64,000 nucleotides of DNA from Rhopalosiphum padi (taxonomy: Eukaryota > Arthropoda > Insecta > Hemiptera > Aphididae). Position numbers and translations under genes: made by a program. Location of the stretch: contig NC_083597.1 of NCBI RefSeq assembly GCF_020882245.1, forward strand, positions 79,276,152-79,340,151, read 5' to 3'. How positions within the stretch are numbered: the first letter of the stretch is position 1; each line of letters starts with the position of its first letter. Below the pieces are notes generated by a model. The model was given only the letters and a program-made list of their open reading frames with translations. It did not search any database and had not been told where the DNA came from. Shown piece after piece: positions 54,107-64,000 of the stretch.

Positions 54107-54531
54107 CAGTGGTTCTCAACCTTTTAAGATTCATGTCACCCTTATCTATGAGAATTTAACACTACATCGCCCAAACATTAAAATATTTTTTAACTAATTT
54201 AAACTATAAATTTTAAAAGCAAAATATGATTACTTCTAAAAAATAGTACGTAGAAAAATAATAATAAAACATTTTTTATTTTAGTTGTAGTGTAAAATTA
54301 AAATTGACATTTTGGACATAAAAAATAAATAGAAATAATTTAAAGATATGAAATTTACAGAATATTGTTAAACAATTAGTTTTTAGTTCTAATACCTATT
54401 ATATTGTTCCGAAATTAGTAGCGATTACATGACAGCAGCGGCAATAATACAATTTTATTCAAAAAAATTAATAATTGAATATTTTTATTAACCTAATGCT
54501 AGGTACATGTCACCTTGGTTGAGAACCACTG
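54107..54531. mobile_element. hAT-like MITE with perfect 15 bp terminal inverted repeats
   Basis: The ends are CAGTGGTTCTCAACC (54107-54121) and its exact reverse complement GGTTGAGAACCACTG (54517-54531). The 425-base interior is AT-rich and non-coding. The flanking 8-mers ACCAATAG and ATTTATAG agree at 5 of 8 positions, compatible with an 8 bp hAT duplication that has decayed. CAGTGGTTCTCAACC ends are well known for hAT MITEs in animals. It lies inside the large sima intron. Confidence 0.8.
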
Positions 54532-55209
54532 ATTTATAGAATAGTATGATAACATATTAATTACATTAGATTACGAGTAGAATAATTAAAAATTATTTTT
54601 TCTTGTTATGCACATACATAAAACAATTATAATCGTAATGAATGCATTTGGTAAATACATAAAAAAAATAATTTATCAAATTCTATTTGACAATATTATA
54701 AAATTCTTATTAAAAATAAAAATATCAAATCAGTAAATATCTAAGTAGGTGCTTACATTAATTATAAATACATAATTATAAACTATAAGAACACGTATTT
54801 TGCCATTTAAATATTCAAGACAAATTTCAATAAAGAATTATTCAAAATAAATATTTCTTTTGGTATTGCAGTTTTTTATTTACTATCATAATATAGTATT
54901 GATTTTGTACATACTATACCTATGTCTATATAAAATATATTTTTTAAATATTAATTTGTATTATAATTACAAATGCATATGTAATATTTTAACATACTCT
55001 ATGATATAACTCAGTATTTGTTAAATACTATTACAAATTTTACAATTGTCAATGTAAATAAAAAATAGTTATCTTTTAAAATTAAAACCCATTTTAATGG
55101 AATATTTCAATTCAGTTTGTGTTATTTTATTAAATAAAATTTTCTCAAAATATTTATTATACAATAATACATATAAAACCATTAAGCTAATTTCTATATA
55201 TTTAAAAAT

Positions 55210-55483
55210 GAAGCCAAAAATGTATAACATTTCATCAATTGATTGGGCTGATTTGGCTCAAATTTTTTTTTAATTATTCTTAATTGCAAGGAGAAGGTTT
55301 TTACAAAAAACAATTTTGGAAAACCCCTTTTTAAATTTTTTTTAAACATTTTTTTGATGATTGATTTTTTGAAGTCCGGAATCCGGAATGTTTTATCAAA
55401 TTGAAAAAGCTACATCAAGCTTTAGCTTATAAGAGTATTTTCTTTTTGGCAAAACAACGTTTGCCGGGTCAGCTATATACTAT
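55210..55483 (+). mobile_element. Helitron-like 3' end remnant
   Basis: The block ends AACGTTTGCCGGGTCAGCTA, which I recall as a conserved 3' end of insect Helitron-type elements. Inside are homopolymer-rich strings and GAAGTCCGGAATCCGG, able to form a small hairpin. It sits in the last 600 bases before PAS-B exon F in plus coordinates. Assignment rests on memory of the terminus. Confidence 0.4.
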
Positions 55484-55733
55484 AATATTGGATAATAATA
55501 TACCAAAAACCAAATGACAAACAAAAACAGTCTGAAAAGTATTTCACCCGGTAATAATGATAAACTAATACTGAATAGTAATAACACTAATAGCTATTAA
55601 CTAATAAGTAACATTGTTAAATGTTCAGCAGCTTCTCGGCTGACATATTCAACAAACCAGGTGTACAACAGTAAACGAGTAGAACCTGGCCAGTTCACTA
55701 TTATAAATGAGCAATGAACATAAAATATCTTAC

Positions 55734-55881
55734 CTAATTACGTAATTAATACACATAATGCTCTCAGGTTTTAGACCCTTGTGATCATTTAGTATGGTTG
55801 CTTGTGTAACTATCCAAACATAACCACCTCCTTTTGACAAAAATCGATACCTGTTTGTCTCTACCTGTCCTTTCTCGAATA
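55734..55881 (-). CDS. sima: sima exon F: PAS-B end / PAC motif
   Basis: Residues 310-357 contain FEKGQVETNRYRFLSKGGGY followed by VWIVTQATILNDHKG and IMCINYVI. The human protein has [20 protein letters not shown] and then VWVETQATVI and IVCVNYVV. This closes the PAS-B fold. The acceptor is TTTTTGCAG|TATTCG. The donor ATTAG|GTAAGA leaves two bases, AG, that join T at 36875 to make Ser358 and continue as SGVEHGD, matching human SGIIQHD. That join across an 18.9 kb intron is strong evidence that the two exon clusters are one gene. Confidence 0.95.
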
Positions 55882-55961
55882 CTGCAAAAATAGTATGTTT
55901 ATTAATTGAATATTAAAGCTTTCTTTAAATAAATAATTAATATATAAGCATTTATACTCAC

Positions 55962-56068
55962 ATATTTTAAAACTTTTTTCAACTGAATTACAATCTTGAG
56001 CATGGTAATAATCAAACACAGACTTTGCAACTAATGAATCAGGTTCATAACCCACATAGTTTGTTATG
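55962..56068 (-). CDS. sima: sima exon E: PAS-B middle
   Basis: Residues 274-309 read ITNYVGYEPDSLVAKSVFDY and then YHAQDCNSVEKSFKI. The human counterpart is [20 protein letters not shown] followed by YHALDS. This is the central helix region of PAS-B, which contributes to ARNT/tango pairing. The acceptor is ATTTGTAG|CATAAC and the donor is AAAATAT|GTGAGT. The single carried T joins TA of the next exon to give Leu309. The exon is 107 bases and keeps the frame. Confidence 0.95.
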
Positions 56069-57483
56069 CTACAAATATAAAATAAATAGTTTTTAAAATT
56101 ATTTTTGATTTTACACTTTTATAAAGCATACCTATACCTAATATTGTAATATATTTTATTTAATATTATACAAAACCTGGGTAAAAAAATTAAAAATGCT
56201 AAGTTAATATTTATTGTTAATATTAATTAATAATATACTTTTCTACATAAATTTTGGTTTTTAAAATCAACATTGAAATTAAAAATTATGAAATAATAAA
56301 ATAAAAATTAATACTGTTCAAACTATTAGGCAACTATTAAAATGTTGTTCCAGTTCCAATAAATGATATAAATAAGTGTCAATTTTAAATAATTGAACAA
56401 TAACAGATTAAGTTAATCATAGATAAAAATAGAAGATCATATTATCAAGATAACTCTTAATGTGGATAATACATTTTAAATTATAACATTTTAATATATC
56501 ATACATATTTATTACTTTATTAGATACAATGTAAGCAATATAAAAATAAAATTAATGATCAAAATAGGAACATATCATTAGTTTAGATAAATAAAGTTAA
56601 TGTTATAATTTTTATTTCTTAAAATATAGTAGAAGTTTTGAAAAAATATTAAAAAGTTTATTATATAGACCCTGGTTTTTTATAATTTTTCAAATGCATT
56701 CTAATAAGAAATTATACATATTATAGATAGTACTCTTATTTTTATTAAAATTATTAATGGTATTGTTAGATAATGTTCTATTTAATTTTTAGGTTTAAAA
56801 ATACAGTACACAACTTTTATAGGAAATTAAGTAATGATTTCATTACAAATACTTTTTATAAATCAAAAAAAAAAATTATATTTAAATATAATATTAATTA
56901 AATATTTTAAAACTACTAAAATTATCTTTAAGCTTTAATAATAGGTAATTCATTAAAATGTGGTGATTTAAGTAATTATTAATTATAAACATATCAAGAA
57001 AAAAGATGATTAAATTTAATAAAATAGTTAATTTATATATTTGGTAAGTAAAAAATAACATTTTAAAACTATTTTATAAATTAATAGGTATTAAGTTAAG
57101 TTTTATAAAACTAGTCTAGATTGCCTAATCAAATTACATTATTTATTGCAAAAAAAAAAAAAGATTAAAATAGTTTTAAAAAAGTTATTACTAACAAAAA
57201 CCAACTATTTTTTTATACATTTATATTTACAAATACCAAAGAATATAATACTATTAAATTTAGTATTTTTAAATACATTATAATCAGAATAATTATACAT
57301 ATTGCAGTGACATTTTTTGACAATTTTAATAACAAATAATTTATTGATACCTAACATTTATTATTTCTTAAAATTTATTAATGACAAAATCCTATTCTTT
57401 ACAATCTTAAAAGTGTAATATTTTATGACTAAAATTCAAAATAATAATTATATCATTTGAACAATATATTTTTTTTAACTCAC
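56069..57483 (-). other. sima intron D/E
   Basis: A 1.4 kb AT-rich intron with GTGAGT donor and TTTGTAG acceptor. Nothing else was seen in it. Confidence 0.85.
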
Positions 57484-57785
57484 ACATCATCTGCGATTAT
57501 ATATTTCATATCCAATGAATGCTTGCTGAAAAATATTTTGCTCTGTTTATACAGTGGTATCTCAATATTTGCTGGATGTGGTATTGGTTCAGCAATTGAT
57601 ACAAATATATGAGATGGAGAATCATTATTAGTTTTTTCAAACTTTGAATCACTATTATTAGATTTACTATCAGAATCTGTTTTTTTATCTGATTCGTAGT
57701 CTGAATCTGATTCTCCATCTGATAAAATTGATGATTTTATTCTGGCACAAGTGTTGATAACTGAATGTCCTGTAAAATGCAGCAC
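57484..57785 (-). CDS. sima: sima exon D: PAS-A/PAS-B linker and PAS-B start
   Basis: Residues 173-273 begin with VLHFTGH, matching the family VLHCTGH. A non-conserved acidic stretch rich in Ser and Asp follows (about residues 190-220, with repeats such as SDSDYESDKKTDSDS). PAS-B then starts with EPIPHPANIEIPL and FFSKHSLDMKYIIADD, where human has CEPIPHPSNIEIPL and FLSRHSLDMKF. The acceptor is TTTTAG|GTGCTG in phase 0. The donor is GATGATGT|GTGAGT; its two carried bases plus C of the next exon make Val273, where human has Arg. The longer-than-human linker is probably a surface loop. Confidence 0.95.
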
Positions 57786-59910
57786 CTAAAATGTATAAGA
57801 ATATTTTGTTATTTTTAAACCTTTATATTATATTTATGAAACATAATTATAAATGTCTAGGTAAAGTAAGCACTAAAATTTAATCTTGTGTAATAAGTTT
57901 AATATAAGATGTAAAGTTCTAAAAAGAAGTGACTTAACAATTTATAGATTTTTATATAAATAATGCCAATAATGGTTAAAATAAAATAAAGTATTTTTAA
58001 TCTAGAACACTTATAATCAAATAGTATATAAAACATAAATTATAATAAAGTAGAATTGAAGATGAAAAAACAACAGTTGTTAAAATAATAGGGATAAAAG
58101 TTCTCATACTTTTATTTTTATTAATACAAATAAATTTGGGTAATTGCATTCAAAATGTCTATTATTATGATATATTTAACTTATAAAATATTTGTTTAAT
58201 ACAATTTTTATAATCCAAACTTAAATATTAACTAGTCTAGAAGAAGAATGTTGTCAAAAATTAATATAATCATTTAAAACAAATTTGAATATGTAAAAAC
58301 CAATCATTTTTGTATATACCTAATATGAAAGGAATTTTAAACCAACTTTTAACCAAATTTAAAATTATTACTGTAATTAAAAATGTATATTAGTATAAAG
58401 TATACTAATTTGATAGATCACTTATAAAAAAACAACTTGAATAACTCGGTGAACGTAAAAATCACAAATTAATATATTTTTTTTAATAACATACATTTTT
58501 AGAATGTTAACAATAATAAACATTTTAATCGGGGCTTCAAAAAGTTTTTTTAATTACATTTTAAATGAAAAATATTTAAAAAATAAATTAAAAAATCCAA
58601 TTATCAATATAAACATGATTTAAAATGAATAATAAATAATAAACATATAGTAGCTATGCAAATTTAAAAAATAGTTATAAATTATGTAATAAAAAATAAT
58701 ATTTGTCCCTTTTGTTTACCAAAATACATAACTGTTTATTTTTTTGGTTTTTTTTTTTTATTAAATATTAAATATATTTATTAGTTAAACCTAAATTGGA
58801 AATTAAGTAAAGTTAAATGAAATATTTTATAATTTGAATTGTATTTACATCATACGTATAAGTAGTATGTATCATATAATATTTTAGTCAATAAACACTT
58901 AAAAAGAAAAAAAATAATTTTATGAAACTTATTATAGTTATTTTTAAACAAAGAATAGGTAGTACGATTTCATTCACGAAAATAGTTACAGTGTCAATAC
59001 GTGTGTCGGAGTGTATATCATATAATAATAAATTAATCAAGCTAGTAAAATATTATAAAGGCATTAAAACAACACAAATAACAAAAATGTTCTAGAATAC
59101 TGCTGAATGAAATCAGTTTATTTAAATCGGAACAATATGGAAAATTGTCTTGTAGAACATAATTAACAAAATAAAATAACAAATGTCTGTTGTAAATGAT
59201 AGGAAAATGGTTATAAGCTTTACAACATTTATTTACACGATAAACGAAAAAATATTTTCTAAGTCATCTATATGTTCATGTTAATGGACATTTATATATT
59301 ATAAAAATAATAAATGGACATATTTATGAAAAATATGTAATTTTAAGGTACAATATGGTATTATAACCATGGTCTATTTAATGTTCGTATAAAATTAAAT
59401 GCTATTAAGTATTATACGTGATTTTCTTTTAAAAAATAGAGAGATACTACACCCGTCTACGTCATATAAAAATACAAAAATTATAGGTTGCAAAAATCAA
59501 GTTGTGTTTAATTCTAAGAATACCAATTGACTTTGGATAATATAATCAATCATTATTTATTTGCAAGAAAAATAATCGTAACAAACAGGTATTTATAGTT
59601 GTGTCGAAAAATAAAAGTGGATGATCTCAAACTGTTTTATATTCACTCGTCGACGTTAACTATTTATTATACTCAGTAATTATACATTATGTATGTCACT
59701 CACGCATTTAAGACTTCTAAGAAACGTTTAAACATGTTAAAATAACGGGTTGTAAACTTATAATATAGACATTCGCCCAACATTGTATAGTATAATAAAT
59801 AATTGTATTATTTAAAAACATACTATTTATTTCATAATATCGTGTAAATAAGTAGTATAAATATCAATGTAATATATATATTCCTTTATAGTTCATCCTA
59901 ATATACATGC
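57786..59910 (-). other. sima intron C/D (GC-AG)
   Basis: A 2.1 kb AT-rich intron beginning GCATGT and ending TTTTAG on the minus strand. No gene or recognisable element was seen in it. Confidence 0.8.
59909..59910 (-). other. non-canonical GC 5' splice site of sima intron C/D
   Basis: Minus strand reads TATAAG|GCATGT. The matching acceptor is TTTTAG at 57786-57791. Phase 0 on both sides joins SYK to VLHF as in other HIF alpha proteins. A GT donor two bases further on (GCAT|GTATAT) would break the frame. Confidence 0.8.
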
Positions 59911-60084
59911 CTTATATGATGCTGATTTCAAATTTACATTGCGCCCTTTATTGGTAAGAGTGCATTTCATTCGAACAAAAAACGACTTTTGTTCACCAAT
60001 GTCTTTGTTAGTTAAAATATCTTTCAATTCAGCTTGGTCGCAAAGATGAGCAAATTCATAAATTGACTGTCCGATTAAATCGAT
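59911..60084 (-). CDS. sima: sima exon C: rest of PAS-A, GC donor
   Basis: Residues 115-172 continue PAS-A with IDLIGQSIYEFAHLCDQAE and then FFVRMKCTLTNKGRNVNLKS followed by ASYK. The human counterpart reads [20 protein letters not shown] and then ATWK. The exon is 174 bases, exactly 58 codons, and in phase 0 at both ends. The acceptor is TTTTTTAG|ATCGAT. At the 3' end the conserved Lys codon AAG is followed by GCATGT, so the intron starts with GC instead of GT. The only nearby GT donor that keeps the frame (after CGCAAT) would remove the conserved NLKSASYK segment. Confidence 0.9.
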
Positions 60085-60219
60085 CTAAAAAAAAAAAAAT
60101 CATTAGTTATATAAACATTATACATACAATGATGTCAACAAGTCTAGTTACGTCCTGTAATCGTGGTTCACACACATGTTAAAGTTTACACGATCGTTTT
60201 AAAATATAGTAGAAGATAC

Positions 60220-60374
60220 CTGTGATAATCCTAAGTAGCTGGAAATATTTTCTGATATGAATATTATATCTCCGTCAGCCGTGGTAATTAATACAATGCC
60301 ATCCAATGCCTTGTTGCATATCCCACTCATGTTTGGAGGACTATCTTTTTCATCGGGTTTTATATTAATATTTG
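60220..60374 (-). CDS. sima: sima exon B: start of PAS-A
   Basis: This exon encodes residues 64-114 and begins PAS-A. The stretch ALDGIVLITTADGDIIFISE matches the family pattern KALDG(F/I)V followed by DGD(M/I)I(Y/F)IS. It is followed by NISSYLGLSQ, where the human protein has NVNKYMGLTQ. PAS-A helps dimerisation with ARNT/tango. The acceptor is a T-run ending in TTTTTTAG before CAAATATTAAT. The donor is TCACAG|GTATCT in phase 0, which joins LSQ to IDLIGQS of the next exon exactly where the family alignment continues. The linker from the bHLH (residues about 63-76) is not conserved. Confidence 0.94.
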
Positions 60375-61744
60375 CTAAAAAAAAAATTCATAAAAATATA
60401 AACATTTTTTCGCATAAATACATAGCTAGAATGAGAAATTATAACAATAGATTTTTAGAAAAATAGAATAATTTAACTGATTAATAAACAGCTAAAGCCT
60501 ATAGGTATATTTCACCTCCCAAGGCTAACAGGATTTCTTTCTGACCCCGTGCATTAAAATATTTCACAATAAAGCGTATTTTTGGACTGTTGTTTTCTTA
60601 GGGAAATAACTGTAAATCATTCAAACGTTCAAGTTGTTAAATATTAATATCACATTAGAATAATAATTTGATACTACAGTAAAAAAATACGATTCATTTT
60701 GAAAAAATAAATAAAATTATACCTACACAAATTATTCTAGTTACTATCACATATTAAGGTAGATATTAATACAAAATATGAAAAACTTGCTGGACCTAAT
60801 ACTATGAATACATTTTGAAAAATATAATTATATATATATGATAAACCTAATACGTATAATGCATACACAGTACCTATTATACATAGTTATAATGTACATA
60901 AACAGTACAATAATTAATAATAATGCATAAGTATATGACATATTAATAATAATAAATAATAAATATAAATACAATGTAATAACATTGCTATTTTATAAAA
61001 AATGAGTAATAAAATAGAATTATTTATGCATTTATCTTTTAAAGTCAAAGTAAGAATACAAATAATACATAATAAACTAAAATTAAAAACGCATGTTTAA
61101 ATTATGAATAACCTATTCAACTTCGAATTACTACTCGATTAAAAGTACGAAAATCAAGACCTTGAAATAAAATTAATATTTTAAGTTTTAGTGTTTCTGG
61201 TATTGAAAAGAAAATATTTCAAGTTATTGTATTTTTTCGACATGGCAAACGTGGGTTTTTAAATGTTTAGTTTTTAGGTTATGAATGCAAATTATGATAG
61301 ATTTGAGTTTTAGTACATTAAATCATTATAAACTATTTAGTAATAATATAAGGTACTTAACCTTTAGCCTAACATAAAAATATTGAATTAAATAAAAATG
61401 ATAAGTTTATACGTCCTATATACATTCAAATATAATAAAACAAAAGAATTGGCGTTGTTGAACGTTTTTCGGTTATGTTGCATAGTTTATGGACAAAATG
61501 CCCTATTTAATGAGCTTTAGTCAGTTTGTGTGCACTTAAGTTTTATTTAAGATAAAACTAAAATATACCTTTATGCTAGCTGTGAAATATAAATTATAAA
61601 GTGCAATTTTAATATAAAATTGATTTAAATTGTTTTTATTAACAACAGAATATGTTGTTTAAATATTCTAGTGTTACTGTAATAATAACTTTCCTTTACT
61701 CATGATTATTACAATTATATAACATAATTTTAAATTATAATTAC
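60375..61744 (-). other. sima intron A/B
   Basis: A 1.4 kb AT-rich intron with GTAATT donor and a T-run TTTTAG acceptor. Nothing else was seen in it. Confidence 0.85.
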
Positions 61745-61932
61745 TTGATGATAAAGCGTCCATAATTTTGAAAGATGCAATAGTCAATCGCATAATAGTT
61801 GCTTTATCTAACTGACTAATAACGGATGCTGGTAAAGGTAATGCTGATCCGAGATCTGTAAATATTTCGGTCTCTTTACTACGTCTAGATCGAGCCGCAT
61901 CCCTTGATTTTTCTTTTCGTCTCTCAGAATTT
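61745..61932 (-). CDS. sima: sima exon A: bHLH DNA-binding domain
   Basis: Residues 1-63 contain the basic region SERRKEKSRDAARSRRSKE, nearly identical to human HIF-1 alpha, followed by helix-loop-helix residues around LPLPASVISQLDKATIMRLT. The basic region contacts the hypoxia response element, and the helices dimerise with ARNT/tango. The acceptor is TTTTTCAG before AAATTCTGAG, and the exon starts with the third base of a codon. The donor is TCATCAA|GTAATT, leaving one base that joins CA of the next exon to make Thr63. The start codon is not in this exon. In relatives a short N-terminal exon precedes this one. The basic and helix residues all look intact, so this is a working domain rather than a pseudogene. 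Confidence 0.95.
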
Positions 61933-63610
61933 CTGAAAAACACATACATTGTATTGAGCAAGGCATTTATATAAGTTATCAGTTTAACATTTGAATTGAG
62001 GAAAAATGTAAGATTATCAAAACAAATCACAATTGTTTTAAATTTTAATATCACACCATCACCATATGTTATAGATATATACTCGTATATACTAATAAGT
62101 TTAGTAAATACAAATGCTAAAATACACACGTGCCACGTTTGTTATATTAAATTCAATTAAATATTATTATACCAACATCACAATTTTAGTTGAATAAAAG
62201 TAATGTTTCTATTTATAGACAATATTTGTTTTAAGTCATACATTTTTAACGTATTTTAGATTTTAGATTTGTGGTTTTAAAAATTTTTCTATAGAAAACA
62301 CATTTTAAACCATAAGTATTTCTTCTGGGTGTTGTCTGGTAGCAATATAGTTATTAGTTATATAGTTATACCGTTATAGTGATATATTCAATGACGATAA
62401 ACATTTCGATTTTATTAAAGAGAGCGACTTTTTATAGATATATTCAACAAGTACCTACTTATTATTTTTAATGAAAATAGGTACTTATCATAAACATTTT
62501 ATCACAGTTCATAACTATGGATATCATGTGATCATTTGTGTATACATTACAAACTTATTAATTATTAAACAACTATATAATGTATTATTTTACCATGTAA
62601 ACATACTGTTTTATGATATATTCAAAACAATAACTAAAAAAACAAACAGTTGAATGATAATGACCTATACTCATAACCTACCTACTCTCCGAAAGACGAA
62701 TGGCGCATTGGGATCTATTGAAGGTTGTTGCGTTGAAAGCAAATCGAAGGAGATATCTACTAAAATATATTGCAATTGTAATTGTACATATTTAAAAACA
62801 GATGTATACAACCTGCTAATTGTATGTATGTTTATTATACATTCACAACAGAATTGACATGTGGTATTAATATAATATTTATAGTTTATTTGTTTCTAAC
62901 TTTTAAACGGGGTTCATACTTTTTTAATGCAATTTGTACCAGGATTATAATATTTACATTATATAGGTAGATAACTCGCAAAATGTTGAAAAAGTTATAA
63001 AAAATAAATAGATGCATTTTTCATTTACGTAAATTAAAGTTAATTTAGGTCTTATATATATCATTCGTATTAAGCATTCACTCGATATGCATCGATATGC
63101 ATAAAGTATAACTGACTAAGACGATAAATTCTAGTGAACATTTTATAAATCTATAGAGTACAAGATAATTTCTTTAGCTCATCTACAGTTTACTTTAGTT
63201 AACTCATCCACAGGTCGATATGCGATAAAATATATGAATTATAAGTAATAACACATACCTACCTTACCTATAGACATAAATATTATCTTTTTAGTATCCG
63301 AATATCAAAGTAACACTTATAAGTTATGAAAAACGCATAGAAAACTAAAATCAAATTAACTATTTCAAAATTAAAATTTTGAACAACACTTATTCTAAAA
63401 TTATCTTCCCATTAAATCATTCACAGTTCCTATAAGGAATTTAACAATAAAAATATAATTAATGGTCTAAATAATCTAAATGAAAATGTTTCATTTGTAA
63501 GATGCGACATAAAGATATGTTCTATAAAAACAATAAATATTTATAAAAAAAATAATACATTACATTAACCGGTTAACTAATTATTCATAATATTATAATA
63601 ATCAAAACAA

Positions 63611-63631
63611 ATCTATCTATCTATCTATCTA
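63611..63631. repeat. (TCTA)n microsatellite
   Basis: Five ATCT units directly before the Helitron-like end. Confidence 0.9.
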
Positions 63632-63860
63632 TACATATAAAAATCTAATGCTGTTTGTTAGTCTCGCTAAAACTCGAGAACAGCTGGACCGATTTAACTA
63701 ATTTTGGTCTTAAATTATTTGTGGAAGTCCAGAGAAGGTTTAAAAGGTGAAAGAATATGAAAATGTTTGGAATTAATTTTTTAATATTAAATTTAAATTT
63801 ACATGCTTATTTGCATGGTGTATTTCGAATATTCCCGTGACCGACCACGATAGTAGGTTT
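63612..63860 (+). mobile_element. Helitron-like 5' end fragment
   Basis: After a TCTA repeat comes TCTCGCTAAAACTCGAGAAC, then AGCTGGACCGATTTAACTAA and GTGGAAGTCCAGAGAAGGTTT. I recall strings of this kind at the 5' side of insect Helitrons. No replication-helicase coding sequence is present, so this is a non-autonomous copy or fragment that may run on to about 63860. Confidence 0.5.
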
Positions 63861-64000
63861 CCAGCTACCTGTAACCTGACCTTTTTTCTTTTGTGTGTGT
63901 TTTGTCGTCAGCAACGTGTACATATAGGTATGAATTGTTCCGTGAAGTAAAACTCGACAATCTATCTACATACTATCTTCTATCTCCATAATATATTCTT

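Larger units (their letters stand above)
36876..55733 (-). other. 18.9 kb sima intron F/G
   Basis: The donor is ATTAG|GTAAGA and the acceptor TTTTTGCAG. I found no nested gene: open frames are short, AT-rich and unrecognised. It contains a (GT)n tract at 37256-37300, a hAT-like MITE at 54107-54531, a Helitron-like 3' end near 55210-55483, G/C-run transposon remnants near 53560-53690, and a GC-richer island at about 46140-46870. A shorter island at 39080-39200 has an open frame followed by GTGAGC on the minus strand, but I could not tie it to the gene. Confidence 0.85.
32401..61932 (-). other. sima: HIF-1 alpha / similar gene, whole traced coding span
   Basis: This span covers eleven coding exons of the hypoxia-inducible factor alpha subunit. 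In the known family the protein pairs with ARNT/tango, binds hypoxia response elements and is destroyed in normal oxygen by prolyl hydroxylase and VHL. Exon coordinates came from reading the minus strand, matching conserved HIF blocks and then placing splice sites. The exon lengths are 188, 155, 174, 302, 107, 148, 440, 514, 254, 236 and 261. Together they give one leading base plus 926 codons including the stop, and every split codon resolves cleanly. Residue numbers in the exon entries count from the first full codon of the bHLH exon, so the true protein is longer by the missing first exon. Nothing else in the window is recognisably part of a pathway with it. The bHLH and PAS exons identify it as HIF alpha rather than SIM, trachealess or ARNT, because the ODD and C-TAD motifs follow. 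Confidence 0.95.
61933..64000 (-). other. region upstream of the sima bHLH exon; first coding exon not found
   Basis: HIF alpha genes usually have a short first coding exon before the bHLH exon. It must end with two bases of a codon completed by the A at 61932. I looked for an ATG followed by a donor in that phase and found none I trust. A GTAAGG site near 63270 has no in-frame ATG before it. The stretch is AT-rich and holds a TCTA repeat and a Helitron-like end near 63612-63860. Confidence 0.6.

Overview
The window is eukaryotic, strongly AT-rich nuclear DNA, full of AT, TG and AAT microsatellites, with long introns and degraded DNA transposons. It most resembles an insect genome. I lean towards a sap-feeding hemipteran such as an aphid, from base composition and repeat style, but that is inference.

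The one gene I can support firmly lies on the minus strand and runs through the right half of the window. It is the insect HIF-1 alpha / similar (sima) gene, the oxygen-regulated bHLH-PAS transcription factor. I could trace eleven coding exons, from the bHLH exon at 61745-61932 to the stop codon at 32401-32403. All intron phases agree, giving 925 codons in one open frame. The first coding exon, with the initiator Met, was not found; it is either a short exon in 61933-64000 or outside the window. In order, the protein has a bHLH (exon A), PAS-A (exons B and C), an acidic Ser/Asp linker leading into PAS-B (exons D to F), a Gln-rich stretch and the N-terminal ODD-like LxxLAP motif (exons G and H), a degenerate C-terminal ODD-like motif (exon H), a variable Ser/Gln/His-rich region (exons H to J), and a canonical C-terminal transactivation domain with the FIH-type Asn (exon K). 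An 18.9 kb intron separates the PAS exons from the ODD/transactivation exons.

The most interesting points are these. In the block that aligns with the C-terminal oxygen-dependent degradation motif, the hydroxylatable Leu-Ala-Pro is replaced by Lys-Asn-Gln, while the other LxxLAP site and the C-TAD Asn are intact. One PAS intron must use a GC-AG splice pair to keep the conserved reading frame. An open extension past the penultimate exon could make a form without the C-TAD.

The left half (about 1-30,700) has no recognised gene. It holds AT-rich sequence, microsatellites, several MITE-like elements, a tRNA-derived SINE-like block at 30208-30289, a cluster of short palindromes at 20208-20335, one weak candidate exon at 2185-2290, and a few GC-richer islands of unknown role. 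I found no prokaryotic features, CRISPR arrays, rRNA or convincing functional tRNA genes.
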